Below are positions 51,170 through 61,769 of a stretch of DNA of 64,000 nt, in pieces (the first letter of the stretch is position 1; each line of letters opens with the position of its first letter). A program made the position numbers and the translations under genes. Under the pieces are notes generated by a model. That model was not told the DNA's origin and did not search any database. It saw only the letters and a list, made by a program, of their open reading frames with translations. Source of the stretch: an uncultured Ruminococcus sp. (GTDB lineage: Bacteria > Bacillota > Clostridia > Oscillospirales > Ruminococcaceae); the NCBI GenBank assembly GCA_947624255.1, contig CANQJO010000004.1, positions 62,001 through 126,000 of the forward strand, read 5' to 3'.

Positions 51170-51243
51170 GCGGCTCTGCGGCTGCGCCGCTCCCCACAGC
51201 TTTGCTGTGGGGCTGCAAAGCTTCAGCTTTGCAGAAGAGCCGC
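51170..51243 (+). other. predicted four-way-junction (cruciform/RNA) element immediately 5' of the ECF sigma gene
   Basis: Closing stem GCGGCTCT (51170-51177)/AGAGCCGC (51236-51243) encloses hairpins GCGGC-TGC-GCCGC (51178-51190), CCCCACAGC-TTT-GCTGTGGGG (51192-51212) and CTGCAAAGC-TTCA-GCTTTGCAG (51213-51234). Confidence 0.8.
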
Positions 51244-51267
51244 CGGAACAGGAAGGGAGGGAGTCCG

Positions 51268-51822
51268 ATGGATCGGGGAGCGGTCTGCTATCGCCGCTAT
51301 CTTGACGGTGATGATAGCGGAATCGTGGATATAATACGTGATTACAAGGATGGACTTATCCTTTACATAAACGGCATCATGGGGAATTTTCTGCTGGCTG
51401 AGGAGATCATGGAGGAGACTTTTTTTAAGCTCGTAACAAAAAAGCCCAACTTTTCCGGAAGAAGCAGCTTCAAAACATGGCTTTATTCAATGGGGAGGAA
51501 TGCCGCAATTGATTTTCTGAGGAAGAATTCAAGGCTCTCCCCTATCGAACCGGATTCTGTCGGAGTTATTACAGACGAACATGATATTGAGAGTGAATAC
51601 CTGAGAGAGGAGCAGAAGATCACGCTTCATAAGGCAATGGAAAAGCTGCTCCCTGATTACAGGCAGGTTTTGTATCTTTCATATTTTGAAGGATTCTCCA
51701 ACGGCGAGATCTCCACGATAACGGGGAAAAATAAGCGGCAGATAGAAAATCTTCTTTATCGGGCAAAAAATGCTCTGAAGGCAGAGCTTGAGAAGGAGGG
51801 ATTTGTGTATGAAGTCATATGA
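51268..51822 (+). CDS. ECF-type RNA polymerase sigma factor
   Basis: GNFLLAEEIMEETFFKLVTKKPNFSGRSSFKTWLYSMGRNAAIDFLRK...LPDYRQVLYLSYFEGFSNGEISTITGKNKRQIENLLYRAKNALK; RBS GGAAGGGAGGG before ATG 51268. Confidence 0.92.
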   Translation: MDRGAVCYRRYLDGDDSGIVDIIRDYKDGLILYINGIMGNFLLAEEIMEETFFKLVTKKPNFSGRSSFKTWLYSMGRNAAIDFLRKNSRLSPIEPDSVGVITDEHDIESEYLREEQKITLHKAMEKLLPDYRQVLYLSYFEGFSNGEISTITGKNKRQIENLLYRAKNALKAELEKEGFVYEVI

Positions 51823-52843
51823 AGAGGTTGCAAGAGATGTTCTCCGGCGGCGTGATGAATACTTAGCCGTGAAGAAGAAAAAACGTGCCGTATTCAAGCG
51901 AAATTTTACTGCTGTTCTGAGTTGTGGTCTTGCCGTACTTGTTGGTTTCGGAATATGGAACATCAGTGGTATACGCAGGACTTCTCCAAATTCCCAAAAT
52001 GACAGATTCAATCACGACAGCTCCTCCGGACTTATTGTTGAAACCATATATATTGGCGAAGACGAGGAAAATACCGATCCGACCGATGCCGTGACCGAGG
52101 ATAGCTCAATATCGGGTATGCCTGAGACAACAACGAATGCTATCGGAACAGCAGATACTGTGACAACATCTGCCGCAGCGGTAACGCTTCAAAATGAACA
52201 GCCTCCTGTAACCAAAACAACCGGATCCGGTCATCATACTACCGAGTCTGCTACTACAATTACAACTACGCTTCATAAAGAATCGACAGATCACACCGCA
52301 CCGGAGGTAACGACCCAAACTACGCTTACCAAAGCTGAAAATCAATCAACAACAAAAAACGAAGTAACTACCGCTGCATTTTCTACTACTACAACGATGG
52401 CAACCTTTTCTGCTTCAACTGATACAACGACAGATAGCTCAATATCTATTGCGACTACTATAACTTCAACAGCATATACCACGACAACAACAGCAAACTC
52501 CACGGTAACAAATACCACAACATCAAATGATGTAGATGCAACGGATACTACGACTACCGTTCCGCCGTACACAGACAGCTATATGATCTCTCAGATAGAG
52601 ACGATCACGTGCGGAGCAACGGTGTATTCTTTTTCCGGAGAAACTGTCCCCTATGAAAGCATTGGCAGTCTTACAGAAAGTATTGATCTGATAATAAAAA
52701 ATGAAGATAGCTCACTCATCAATATTACCGTGGAGATCTACGATGTTAATGGAGATAAAGACCGGAGAGCAGTGAAGCTCCCTATGTATGATATTTATTT
52801 ACTTTATTACCGTGACCCGCAATATAGGGCTTCCGGAGTTTAG
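51809..52843 (+). CDS. putative anti-sigma/transmembrane sensor with long Thr-rich ectodomain
   Basis: MKSYEEVARDVLRRRDEYLAVKKKKRAVFKRNFTAVLSCGLAVLVGFGIW (one TM), about 170 aa Thr/Ser-rich stalk, C-terminal domain; start overlaps the sigma stop by 14 bp. Confidence 0.75.
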   Translation: MKSYEEVARDVLRRRDEYLAVKKKKRAVFKRNFTAVLSCGLAVLVGFGIWNISGIRRTSPNSQNDRFNHDSSSGLIVETIYIGEDEENTDPTDAVTEDSSISGMPETTTNAIGTADTVTTSAAAVTLQNEQPPVTKTTGSGHHTTESATTITTTLHKESTDHTAPEVTTQTTLTKAENQSTTKNEVTTAAFSTTTTMATFSASTDTTTDSSISIATTITSTAYTTTTTANSTVTNTTTSNDVDATDTTTTVPPYTDSYMISQIETITCGATVYSFSGETVPYESIGSLTESIDLIIKNEDSSLINITVEIYDVNGDKDRRAVKLPMYDIYLLYYRDPQYRASGV

Positions 52844-52876
52844 TAAACTCCAAATAAATTTAACTTTTAACAGCAT

Positions 52877-52910
52877 GAAAAAAGGACATCCTGCTGATGT
52901 CCTTTTTTCT
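52877..52910. terminator. terminator after the putative anti-sigma gene
   Basis: AAAAAAGGACATC-CTGCT-GATGTCCTTTTTT. Confidence 0.85.
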
Positions 52911-53022
52911 TTTGGAGTGATAAACACTCCCTTATCCCTATATCCGGAAAGCTGTCTTTACCCCTTGCAGCTTTCCTTCGGTCAGATGAGCGGCTAATTT
53001 GATGTAATATGATCTTTCATTA

Positions 53023-53940
53023 TTATTCTCCGTTTTCTGTTGTAGTCTGAGCGTTATTCTGTGTTTCGCTCATATCGTCGAGATTTACGTCAATGAGAAG
53101 TCCGCTCCCGTTGCTGTTTCCGGTAACCTTGGGCATAACTCCATCCCACTTCTCGATCTGCTTGTTGATAAGGACTTTATCAGTGAGAGATTCCTCAATA
53201 AGCTTGTTGGCATCTGCCTGAGCCTGCGCCTTTGCAAGTATCGCATCGGCATCAGCCTCAGCTGCGATGACCTTTTGCTTTGCTTCTGTCTCAGATATTA
53301 CCAGTGCCTGCTGCTGTTCTGTCTGTGTTTTAAGCAGATTCTGCTCGGCTACCTGTTTAGCCTCAATAGCATTGTTGTACTCTGCGGTAAAATCAAAATT
53401 GACAATGTTGAATTTCTCTATGTAGATACCGTATTCATTCAGCTTTGAATCAAGATCGGTCTTGACCTCATCACCTACCGATTGACGCTTTGTAATAAGC
53501 TCCTCGGCAGTATAGCGTGCTGTAGCTGATTTCATGCACTCCTGAACAACGGGAGTGATGAGAACCGTCTGATAATCCACACCTACATTGCGGTACATCT
53601 CAGATGTCGAATCGGACACGAGTCTGTAATTGACAGCGATCGTACTGCTGACAGTCTGTAGATCCTTGGAGACTGCCGATGCAGGCGTCTCGTAAACCTG
53701 TATCTTATTGGACATATCCTCTACTGTCTGGATAAAGGGGATCTTAATGTGAAATCCCTCCTGATATGAATGATCGGAGACCTTGCCAAGAGTGAGGACA
53801 ACGCCTGTGCTTCCGGCAGGAACTATAGTAAAGGAATTCAACAGGACAATGAGTGCAGCTGCAAGTATTACTGCCCACTTGATGCTGCGGAAATGATTGT
53901 TTGAACCTTCTTTATTGATCTCACGAATATTTACAGCCAT
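53023..53940 (-). CDS. SPFH/Band 7 (prohibitin/HflC-like) membrane protein
   Basis: IVPAGSTGVVLTLGKVSDHSYQEGFHIKIPFIQTVEDMSNKIQVYETPASAVSKDLQTVSSTIAVNYRL; Ala/Glu-rich coiled coil. Confidence 0.92.
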   Translation of the reverse strand: MAVNIREINKEGSNNHFRSIKWAVILAAALIVLLNSFTIVPAGSTGVVLTLGKVSDHSYQEGFHIKIPFIQTVEDMSNKIQVYETPASAVSKDLQTVSSTIAVNYRLVSDSTSEMYRNVGVDYQTVLITPVVQECMKSATARYTAEELITKRQSVGDEVKTDLDSKLNEYGIYIEKFNIVNFDFTAEYNNAIEAKQVAEQNLLKTQTEQQQALVISETEAKQKVIAAEADADAILAKAQAQADANKLIEESLTDKVLINKQIEKWDGVMPKVTGNSNGSGLLIDVNLDDMSETQNNAQTTTENGE

Positions 53941-53956
53941 ATATAACTCCTCCTTA

Positions 53957-54526
53957 TTATTTGCGGTCAAGTATACCGGCAAGCTCATTTTCCATAATAG
54001 ATTTCAAATAAGCACTGCGGTATCCCATTACCATAACGAACATGGCTTTGTGGAGCTTATCCTCATCAGAACGTATACTGTCTGAGCATTTCTTTATCTC
54101 ACGGGCAATAAGCTCACGGACATTTTCAGGAGCGAATGCTCCTTCATCTTCGGCAGTAAAGATTATCCGGCACAGAATATTATAGAGCACTATATCATCT
54201 ATAATATCGTCTGATGTATCCTCAACATCGCCGTTGATGTATCTCATGAGACGTGCGATATCCTCCAGTTTCATAACTCCCCGAAGCATATTTATCAGAA
54301 GAATACGAAGCACCTGACGTTCGGAATATTTTTTCCCTTTTGTAGAAGATACCCACCCTCGCTTGATCCAATTCTGGATAGTTGAGCCCTCCAGACCGGT
54401 TAGCCTTGAAAGCTGAGAGAGTGTAAGACCTCCCGTAGCCTCAATGACCGGAGATATAGCAGAGAAAGCCATCTCACTTATCCTTTCAGAGAATTTGATC
54501 GTTGTACCGGGGATCAATCTTTCCAT
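53957..54526 (-). CDS. DUF1836 family, MerR-like HTH regulator
   Basis: GGLTLSQLSRLTGLEGSTIQNWIKRGWVSSTKGKKYSERQVLRILLINMLRGVMKLEDIARLMRYINGD. Confidence 0.82.
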   Translation of the reverse strand: MERLIPGTTIKFSERISEMAFSAISPVIEATGGLTLSQLSRLTGLEGSTIQNWIKRGWVSSTKGKKYSERQVLRILLINMLRGVMKLEDIARLMRYINGDVEDTSDDIIDDIVLYNILCRIIFTAEDEGAFAPENVRELIAREIKKCSDSIRSDEDKLHKAMFVMVMGYRSAYLKSIMENELAGILDRK

Positions 54527-54556
54527 AGTCAATCGCTCCTCTCATGTGATGATATG

Positions 54557-54585
54557 ATTATATCATAGGTTCATATGAACTTCAA
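54557..54585 (-). promoter_or_regulatory. promoter of the DUF1836 gene with palindromic operator GTTCATATGAAC in the spacer (54569-54580)
   Basis: Reverse strand: TTGAAG 54585-54580, TATAAT 54562-54557, 17-nt spacer; perfect 12-bp palindrome. Confidence 0.7.
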
Positions 54586-54826
54586 GTGCGGTTTAGCGAC
54601 GATTTGAAATGATTTTACCGATTTTTTTGCATTTATCAGCGTTTTTCGCTCCTGATCATAATTTTTAAAGCTTTTTTGATATATTATATTTTTCTTAGCT
54701 GCACAGATCTCCGGAAAGAGAAATTTGCCGAAAAAGCTTGACTGATGTCCTATGAGATGATTTTTCTTCATATATATAGATTGGTTCAATTATTTGTACC
54801 GGAATCTCCCTGAAGGAGGTGATTAT

Positions 54827-55099
54827 TTGAAGGTCCGGCCAAATCAGAGAGCAGCAGTGCTTGGACAGTACATCATTGACAACAAAGCAACTGTCCGGGC
54901 AACTGCAAAAAAATTCGGCATTTCAAAGAGTACAGTACATAAAGATGTGAGTGAAAGACTGAAAAAAGAAAACCCTGTGCTGTATGCACAGGTAAAGGAT
55001 ATACTTGAGATAAACAAGCAGGAACGTCATATAAGAGGTGGAATGGCAACAAAACGGAAATATGAAAGCATAGCTGAACAGCGGAAAGGCTATAAATAA
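54827..55099 (+). CDS. spoIIID: sporulation transcriptional regulator SpoIIID, TTG start
   Basis: GGAGGTGATTAT-TTG; KVRPNQRAAVLGQYIIDNKATVRATAKKFGISKSTVHKDVSERLKKENPVLYAQVKDILEINKQERHIRGGMATKRKYE. Confidence 0.94.
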   Translation: MKVRPNQRAAVLGQYIIDNKATVRATAKKFGISKSTVHKDVSERLKKENPVLYAQVKDILEINKQERHIRGGMATKRKYESIAEQRKGYK

Positions 55100-55112
55100 A
55101 GACAAGAAGAAC

Positions 55113-55150
55113 AAAAAGTGTGTACAGCTATTTCTGCACACACTTTTTGC
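55113..55150 (+). terminator. terminator after spoIIID
   Basis: AAAAAGTGTGT-ACAGCTATTTCTGC-ACACACTTTTT. Confidence 0.8.
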
Positions 55151-55246
55151 ATTAGAGGACGGTGTTTCGTACAAGTAAAGCACCGTCCGCTGCAAGGCTA
55201 CACTTCAAAACCATGATCGGAATTCAAAATACACTCATAATAGAAA

Positions 55247-55600
55247 TCAAATGGTTTCGGCAAGAAATTCAAGCGTTACGCTTTGACAGTGCTGCTTGCC
55301 TTCACGAGGCTCTGTATTACAGCAATATCCCTTTGTTCCGATATAGGCGAAGATCGGTGCATAGCCGTCAAAATTCTTGTAGGTGCGTGAAACGCCGGCT
55401 TTATGACTACCGGAATTATCAAATGGAGAAACATCAATATTCACGGAACACAGCTGTTTTCAAGTAATGACGGCTCATAAGCGCAGGACAGAAACATATC
55501 GACATTCCCATCAAAAATCTGTTGATTTATCGACACTCCGATTGATGTGATCAGTCTTTCATTGCTTATAACATACTCAATTTTCAGCATTTTTGATTTC
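55247..55600 (-). pseudogene. degenerate IS1380-family transposase remnant
   Basis: Minus-strand (V)NIDVSPFDNSGSHKAGVSRTYKNFDGYAPIFAYIGTKGYCCNTEPREGKQHCQSVTLEFLAETI matches the IS1380-type DDE core; upstream part is only reachable through a frameshift and stops; no intact 3' half. Confidence 0.75.
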
Positions 55601-55907
55601 ACCCTCCGGGTGCTGTTCGCACAAAATGGTTCGTTTCAATGTTCAGAGAGGGGATTTTTTTACTTAAAAGTAGATTTTTTTGCATTTTGTGTGTCAGGCT
55701 AAACACAAATTTGCAGCTGTTACGGATCTCCTGTACTCTTACAGTCCGCCATCAGATACTGCACCAATTCCATTTTCTCTTGCTTAATCTTTGTTTTCCT
55801 GTGTTCATGCCCTTACTTCCATATTTTCTTATTGTGATTATCTGCATTTACACGGTTCTTTATTCAGACACCAATTGCTGCATTCATTCAGATCCAAATA
55901 GTCAAAT

Positions 55908-55944
55908 AGGCAGATATCTCAAAAATGCGGGATATCTGCCTTTA
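55908..55944 (-). terminator. hairpin AGGCAGATATC...GATATCTGCCT, probable gdhA terminator
   Basis: 11-bp inverted repeat about 100 bp downstream of the gdhA stop. Confidence 0.5.
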
Positions 55945-56045
55945 ATGATTATAGCCTATTGTATATGTCTTTCATATTGTTGAATAACTTCTATACGATT
56001 ACCCGCTTTAAGACAGAGGGAATCTTTACATATTTTGCTTTAAGA

Positions 56046-57416
<1,371 letters not shown>

Positions 57417-57532
57417 TTAATAATACTGCAAATGCAGCTCAAAGAAAATTATAGCACTCCGGGAAAAAATTTGCAATACTGTAATGCTAAAAATTTTTTT
57501 AGGAGAATTTTTTCGTTTATCTGCACTAATTT

Positions 57533-58813
57533 TCAGCCAAACTTTTGTGCATCATCACAATAATTTTCATAGTGATCCAGATACTCCGAGGCAAGATACA
57601 GAGAGCCGCAGACAACCATGATCCCATTTGTTTCAAGGGTAAGCGCTTTTGCCTTTTCAACGGCTTCATCAAGTGATGAACACGCCTCCGCATCGGTATA
57701 CTCCCCTGCCGGTTCAGCGAGCTTTTTGGCAGAAACGGCATTGACCGCAAAGCCGTCAACGGTAAAAATTTTACGGCTGTGTCCGGCTATCATCGCAATT
57801 CCTTCTTTGTAGTCCTTTGTATCGACCATTCCCACGACCGCATACACAGGGCAATGCCACAGATAAAGCAGATCGACAAGATTTTTGATACCGTCAGGGT
57901 TGTGTCCGCCATCGACAAGAATATCCGGATCACGTGATACAAGCTGCAAACGTGCCTTGACCTGTGTATTCTCTAAAGCAGGTTTTATGTTTTCCTCAGA
58001 TATATCAAAGCCCTTTTTTCTCAGATAACGGCAGGCTTCAACAGCTAAAGATGCATTGATAGTCTGAGCACTTCCGAGCATCTTCGTTCTGTAGCTTTCG
58101 CCCTCATAAGTAAAAGGCGTTCCATTGGTAACAGTGGGCATACCGCTGATACAGTGCTTTGTCAGGATAAATTCCGCATCGTTTTTCTTTGCGGCTGCTT
58201 TAACTATCCTCACAACATCCGGCGAATTACCGTCTGCAAGGACAACAGCCGAGCCATGCTTGATTATCCCTGCTTTCTGTTTTGCGATCTTTTCCACTGT
58301 GTCTCCAAGAATTTCCGTATGGTCAAGACCAATGGACGTTATCACAGACAGCAGCGGCGGAGGTATCACATTCGTGCTGTCAAGTAGTCCGCCGATGCCC
58401 GTTTCAAGAACTACTATATCGCACCTTTCACGCTCATACCACAGCATCGCTATCGCCATTGTTATCTCAAACCGGGAGTATTCACGGTCGGCTACACGTT
58501 CACGGACAAATTCTGCGATATCACAAAGCTGCTCATCACTGATCTCCTTGCCGTTTATCCGTATTCTGTCGTTGTAGCGAAGTATGAACGGCGATGTGAA
58601 CTGACCTGTTTTATATCCGGAAAATATCAGAGCATTCGATATATATTCCACTGTCGAGCCTTTGCCGTTAGTACCGGCGACATGGACAAATTTAAGCTGA
58701 TTTTCCGGATTCCCGAGACACTCCATAAGCTCCCGTGCTCTTGAAAGATCGGTTACCCTCCCTCCAAGACGGCTGTAGGAGTTTATGAATTCCATACACT
58801 GATCAAAATTCAT
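57533..58813 (-). CDS. folC: folylpolyglutamate synthase/dihydrofolate synthase
   Basis: FVHVAGTNGKGSTVEYISNALIFSGYKTGQFTSPFILRYNDRIRING; LVDGGHNPDGIKNLVDLL. Confidence 0.95.
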   Translation of the reverse strand: MNFDQCMEFINSYSRLGGRVTDLSRARELMECLGNPENQLKFVHVAGTNGKGSTVEYISNALIFSGYKTGQFTSPFILRYNDRIRINGKEISDEQLCDIAEFVRERVADREYSRFEITMAIAMLWYERERCDIVVLETGIGGLLDSTNVIPPPLLSVITSIGLDHTEILGDTVEKIAKQKAGIIKHGSAVVLADGNSPDVVRIVKAAAKKNDAEFILTKHCISGMPTVTNGTPFTYEGESYRTKMLGSAQTINASLAVEACRYLRKKGFDISEENIKPALENTQVKARLQLVSRDPDILVDGGHNPDGIKNLVDLLYLWHCPVYAVVGMVDTKDYKEGIAMIAGHSRKIFTVDGFAVNAVSAKKLAEPAGEYTDAEACSSLDEAVEKAKALTLETNGIMVVCGSLYLASEYLDHYENYCDDAQKFG

Positions 58814-59105
58814 AATCTATACAGGCACGGTCGGTCTTTACAGCTCCTATAAATTTTCCGAACTCCAAGTGAGCCGGATGTACCTGATACGCATTCAGAG
58901 CCGCAATATCCTCAAATTCACAAACAAGAGCAATAGTATAATTATCGTCGGGAGCTTCTGCCGAATTGATGACGACCTCTCCCCTTTTGAGTACGCTGAC
59001 ATTCTCAATTACGTTATTGAAACGCTTTTTTGCCTCAGCAGCATTTTCATCAGCGGTACGTCCTCCTGCATCTTTAAGCTTGAACATAACAATATGCCTT
59101 ATCAT
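58803..59105 (-). CDS. Dabb (stress-responsive A/B barrel) domain protein
   Basis: MIRHIVMFKLKD...YTIALVCEFEDIAALNAYQVHPAHLEFGKFI. Confidence 0.88.
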   Translation of the reverse strand: MIRHIVMFKLKDAGGRTADENAAEAKKRFNNVIENVSVLKRGEVVINSAEAPDDNYTIALVCEFEDIAALNAYQVHPAHLEFGKFIGAVKTDRACIDYEF

Positions 59106-59117
59106 AGCGATCGCTCC

Positions 59118-61736
59118 TTATCTGAAATTCTCCATAGATTGTTGTATTTTTGCCATTTTCTCCTGCGCATTGGCAAGCTTTGCCCTTTCAGCCTCAATGA
59201 GTTTCTCGGGAGCTTTGGCTATAAATCCCTGATTATTCAGCTTTCCGCTGAGGAAGTCAATGTCCTTCTGAACCTTTTCCCTTTCCTTTTCAAGACGTGC
59301 CAGCTCCTTTTCCTTGTCAACAAGCTCGTCCATGGGAATGAATATCCTTGCTGAATCGGTTACTGCATTCGCACAGTCCGTCAGTTCAAACCTCTCCCCT
59401 ACCTGAACCGCAGAAGCGGATGCAAGCCGCTCAAAGAAAACGGTGCATGACTCAAAAAGCTGTATATCGGCAGTTTCTATAAAGAGTTTCGCTTTCACAG
59501 ACGGCGGAACATTCATCTCAGTGCGTGTGTTTCGTACTGCTCTTACTGCTTCGATTATTTTGCTGAAAGATCTTTCCTCCGCTGAATAGTCGATGTTTTC
59601 ATCAAAAACAGGATAGCTTTCAAGAATTATCATGCTGCTGCCGTTTGTGAGCACCTGCCATATCTCCTCGGTAATAAACGGCATAAACGGATGCAGGAGT
59701 TTCAGCATTCCCTGCATCGCCCATACAAGAACAGCCTGTGCTCTCTCCATTGTATCCCCACCGGACTGTATCCTCGGCTTTGTAAGCTCAATGTACCAGT
59801 CGCAGTAAACGTCCCAAATGAAGTCATATATCTTCTGCGAAGCAACTCCGAGCTCGAATTTTTCAAGGTTTTCGTTGACTTCTTTGGCAAGCCTGTTGAA
59901 CTTATTGATGAGCCATTTGTCCTCTGCCTCGAGCTTTTCGGGAAGTCCCCTGAACTCGTAGCCCTCCGGAAGATTCATCATTATGAAGCGTGAAGCATTC
60001 CACAGCTTATTTGCAAAATTTCGTGCAGCCTTTACCTTGTCATCAATATAACGCATATCGTTTCCGGGAGAATTTCCCGTAGCAAGCATAAATCTCAGAG
60101 CATCCGCACCATATTCATTTATGACCTCTAAAGGATCAATGCCGTTGCCAAGCGATTTCGACATCTTCCGTCCCTGAGAATCACGGACAAGTCCGTGGAT
60201 AAGGACAGTGTCAAAGGGAGCTTTTCCCATATTTTCAATGCCGCTGAACATCATTCTGATTACCCAGAAAAAGATGATATCATAGCCGGTAACAAGCGTA
60301 TTCGTCGGATAGAAATATTTCAGATCCTCAGTCTCGTCGGGCCAGCCTAATGTTGAGAACGGCCACAGCGCTGAACTGAACCATGTGTCAAGAGTGTCGG
60401 GATCCTGCCTCATGGGCTTTCCGCACACGGGACATACAGCATGATCCTCTTTAGTGACAGTCATTTCGCCGCATTCATCGCAGTAGAAGGCAGGTATCCG
60501 GTGTCCCCACCATATCTGACGTGATATGCACCAATCACGGATATTCTCCAGCCAGTGGAAGTATATCTTTTCAAACCGCTCCGGAACGAATCTCGTCTCG
60601 CCGTTCTTTACAGCTGCGATCGCAGGCTCTGCAAGAGGCTTCATCTTTACAAACCACTGTGTTGATACCTTTGGCTCAACCGTAGTTCCGCAGCGATAGC
60701 ACGTACCTACATTGTGGCTGTGATCTTCGATCTTTACGAGAGCTCCCTCCTTTTCAAGATCATCAACTATCGCTTTGCGTGCCTCAAACCTGTCCATTCC
60801 GGCATATGCAGGATAATCGTCAACGATCGTTGCATCATCATTCATCACGTTTATCACGGGAAGATCATGGCGCAGTCCTACCTCAAAGTCATTCGGGTCA
60901 TGGGCAGGAGTTATCTTAACAACGCCTGTACCAAAATCCATTTCAACATAATCGTCAGCAATAACAGGTATCTCACGGTGAACGATCGGCAAAATGACCG
61001 TCTTTCCCACAAGATCGGAATACCTTGTGTCTTTGGGATTTACCGCAACGGCAGTATCGCCCAAAAGCGTTTCGGGACGAGTTGTAGCAAGCTCGATATA
61101 GCTGTCACTGTCCTTGATCTTATAGCGGAGATGCCAGAAATGCCCTGCCTGATCTTCATATGTGACCTCTGCATCAGAAAGCGAGGTGCGGCATTTCGGA
61201 CACCAATTTATGATACGCTCTCCACGGTAGATAAGTCCCTTTTCGTAATAGTTGACGAAAACCTCCTTGACCGCCTTTGAGCAGCCCTCGTCCATTGTGA
61301 AACGCTCTCTTGACCAGTCACAGGATGAACCCAGCTTTTTGAGTTGTTCAACGATGCGTCCGCCGTACTGATGTTTCCATTCCCACGCACGCTTCATGAA
61401 ACCGTCTCTGCCCAGATCCTCCTTGGAAACGCCTTCCTTGCGCATTGCTTCAACGATCTTTGCCTCTGTTGCAATAGCAGCGTGATCTGTTCCCGGAAGC
61501 CACAGTGCAGCATATCCGTTCATTCTCTTCCAGCGGATAAGTATATCCTGAAGAGTTTCATCAAGGGCATGACCCATGTGAAGCTGTCCCGTGATATTCG
61601 GTGGTGGAATAACTATCGTATAGGGCGTTTTTTGCGGATCTGCCTCTGCCCGGAAGCAGCCCTTGTCGTTCCATTCCTTGTAGATCCTGTCCTCAAACGA
61701 TCTCGGATCGTATGATTTTGCAAGCTCCTTTGCCAT
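59118..61736 (-). CDS. valS: valyl-tRNA synthetase
   Basis: MAKELAKSYDPRSFEDRIYKEWNDKGCFRAE; PPPNITGQLHMGHALDETLQD; GRKMSKSLGNGIDP. Confidence 0.98.
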   Translation of the reverse strand: MAKELAKSYDPRSFEDRIYKEWNDKGCFRAEADPQKTPYTIVIPPPNITGQLHMGHALDETLQDILIRWKRMNGYAALWLPGTDHAAIATEAKIVEAMRKEGVSKEDLGRDGFMKRAWEWKHQYGGRIVEQLKKLGSSCDWSRERFTMDEGCSKAVKEVFVNYYEKGLIYRGERIINWCPKCRTSLSDAEVTYEDQAGHFWHLRYKIKDSDSYIELATTRPETLLGDTAVAVNPKDTRYSDLVGKTVILPIVHREIPVIADDYVEMDFGTGVVKITPAHDPNDFEVGLRHDLPVINVMNDDATIVDDYPAYAGMDRFEARKAIVDDLEKEGALVKIEDHSHNVGTCYRCGTTVEPKVSTQWFVKMKPLAEPAIAAVKNGETRFVPERFEKIYFHWLENIRDWCISRQIWWGHRIPAFYCDECGEMTVTKEDHAVCPVCGKPMRQDPDTLDTWFSSALWPFSTLGWPDETEDLKYFYPTNTLVTGYDIIFFWVIRMMFSGIENMGKAPFDTVLIHGLVRDSQGRKMSKSLGNGIDPLEVINEYGADALRFMLATGNSPGNDMRYIDDKVKAARNFANKLWNASRFIMMNLPEGYEFRGLPEKLEAEDKWLINKFNRLAKEVNENLEKFELGVASQKIYDFIWDVYCDWYIELTKPRIQSGGDTMERAQAVLVWAMQGMLKLLHPFMPFITEEIWQVLTNGSSMIILESYPVFDENIDYSAEERSFSKIIEAVRAVRNTRTEMNVPPSVKAKLFIETADIQLFESCTVFFERLASASAVQVGERFELTDCANAVTDSARIFIPMDELVDKEKELARLEKEREKVQKDIDFLSGKLNNQGFIAKAPEKLIEAERAKLANAQEKMAKIQQSMENFR

Positions 61737-61769
61737 GATATAACTCCTTTTTATGAAATTGGCGGTATC

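Noticed and set aside
51009-51218. 69-aa minus-strand ORF upstream of the sigma gene
   Set aside because: Overlaps the gatD terminator and hairpin array; probably repeat-derived
52100-52560. Apparent ACA/ACT repeat tract
   Set aside because: Low-complexity codons for a Thr-rich stalk, not a tandem DNA repeat or CRISPR
55639-55983. 114-aa plus-strand ORF between the transposase remnant and gdhA
   Set aside because: Hydrophobic/Cys-rich translation of AT-rich DNA, no RBS or conserved motif, overlaps the gdhA terminator hairpin
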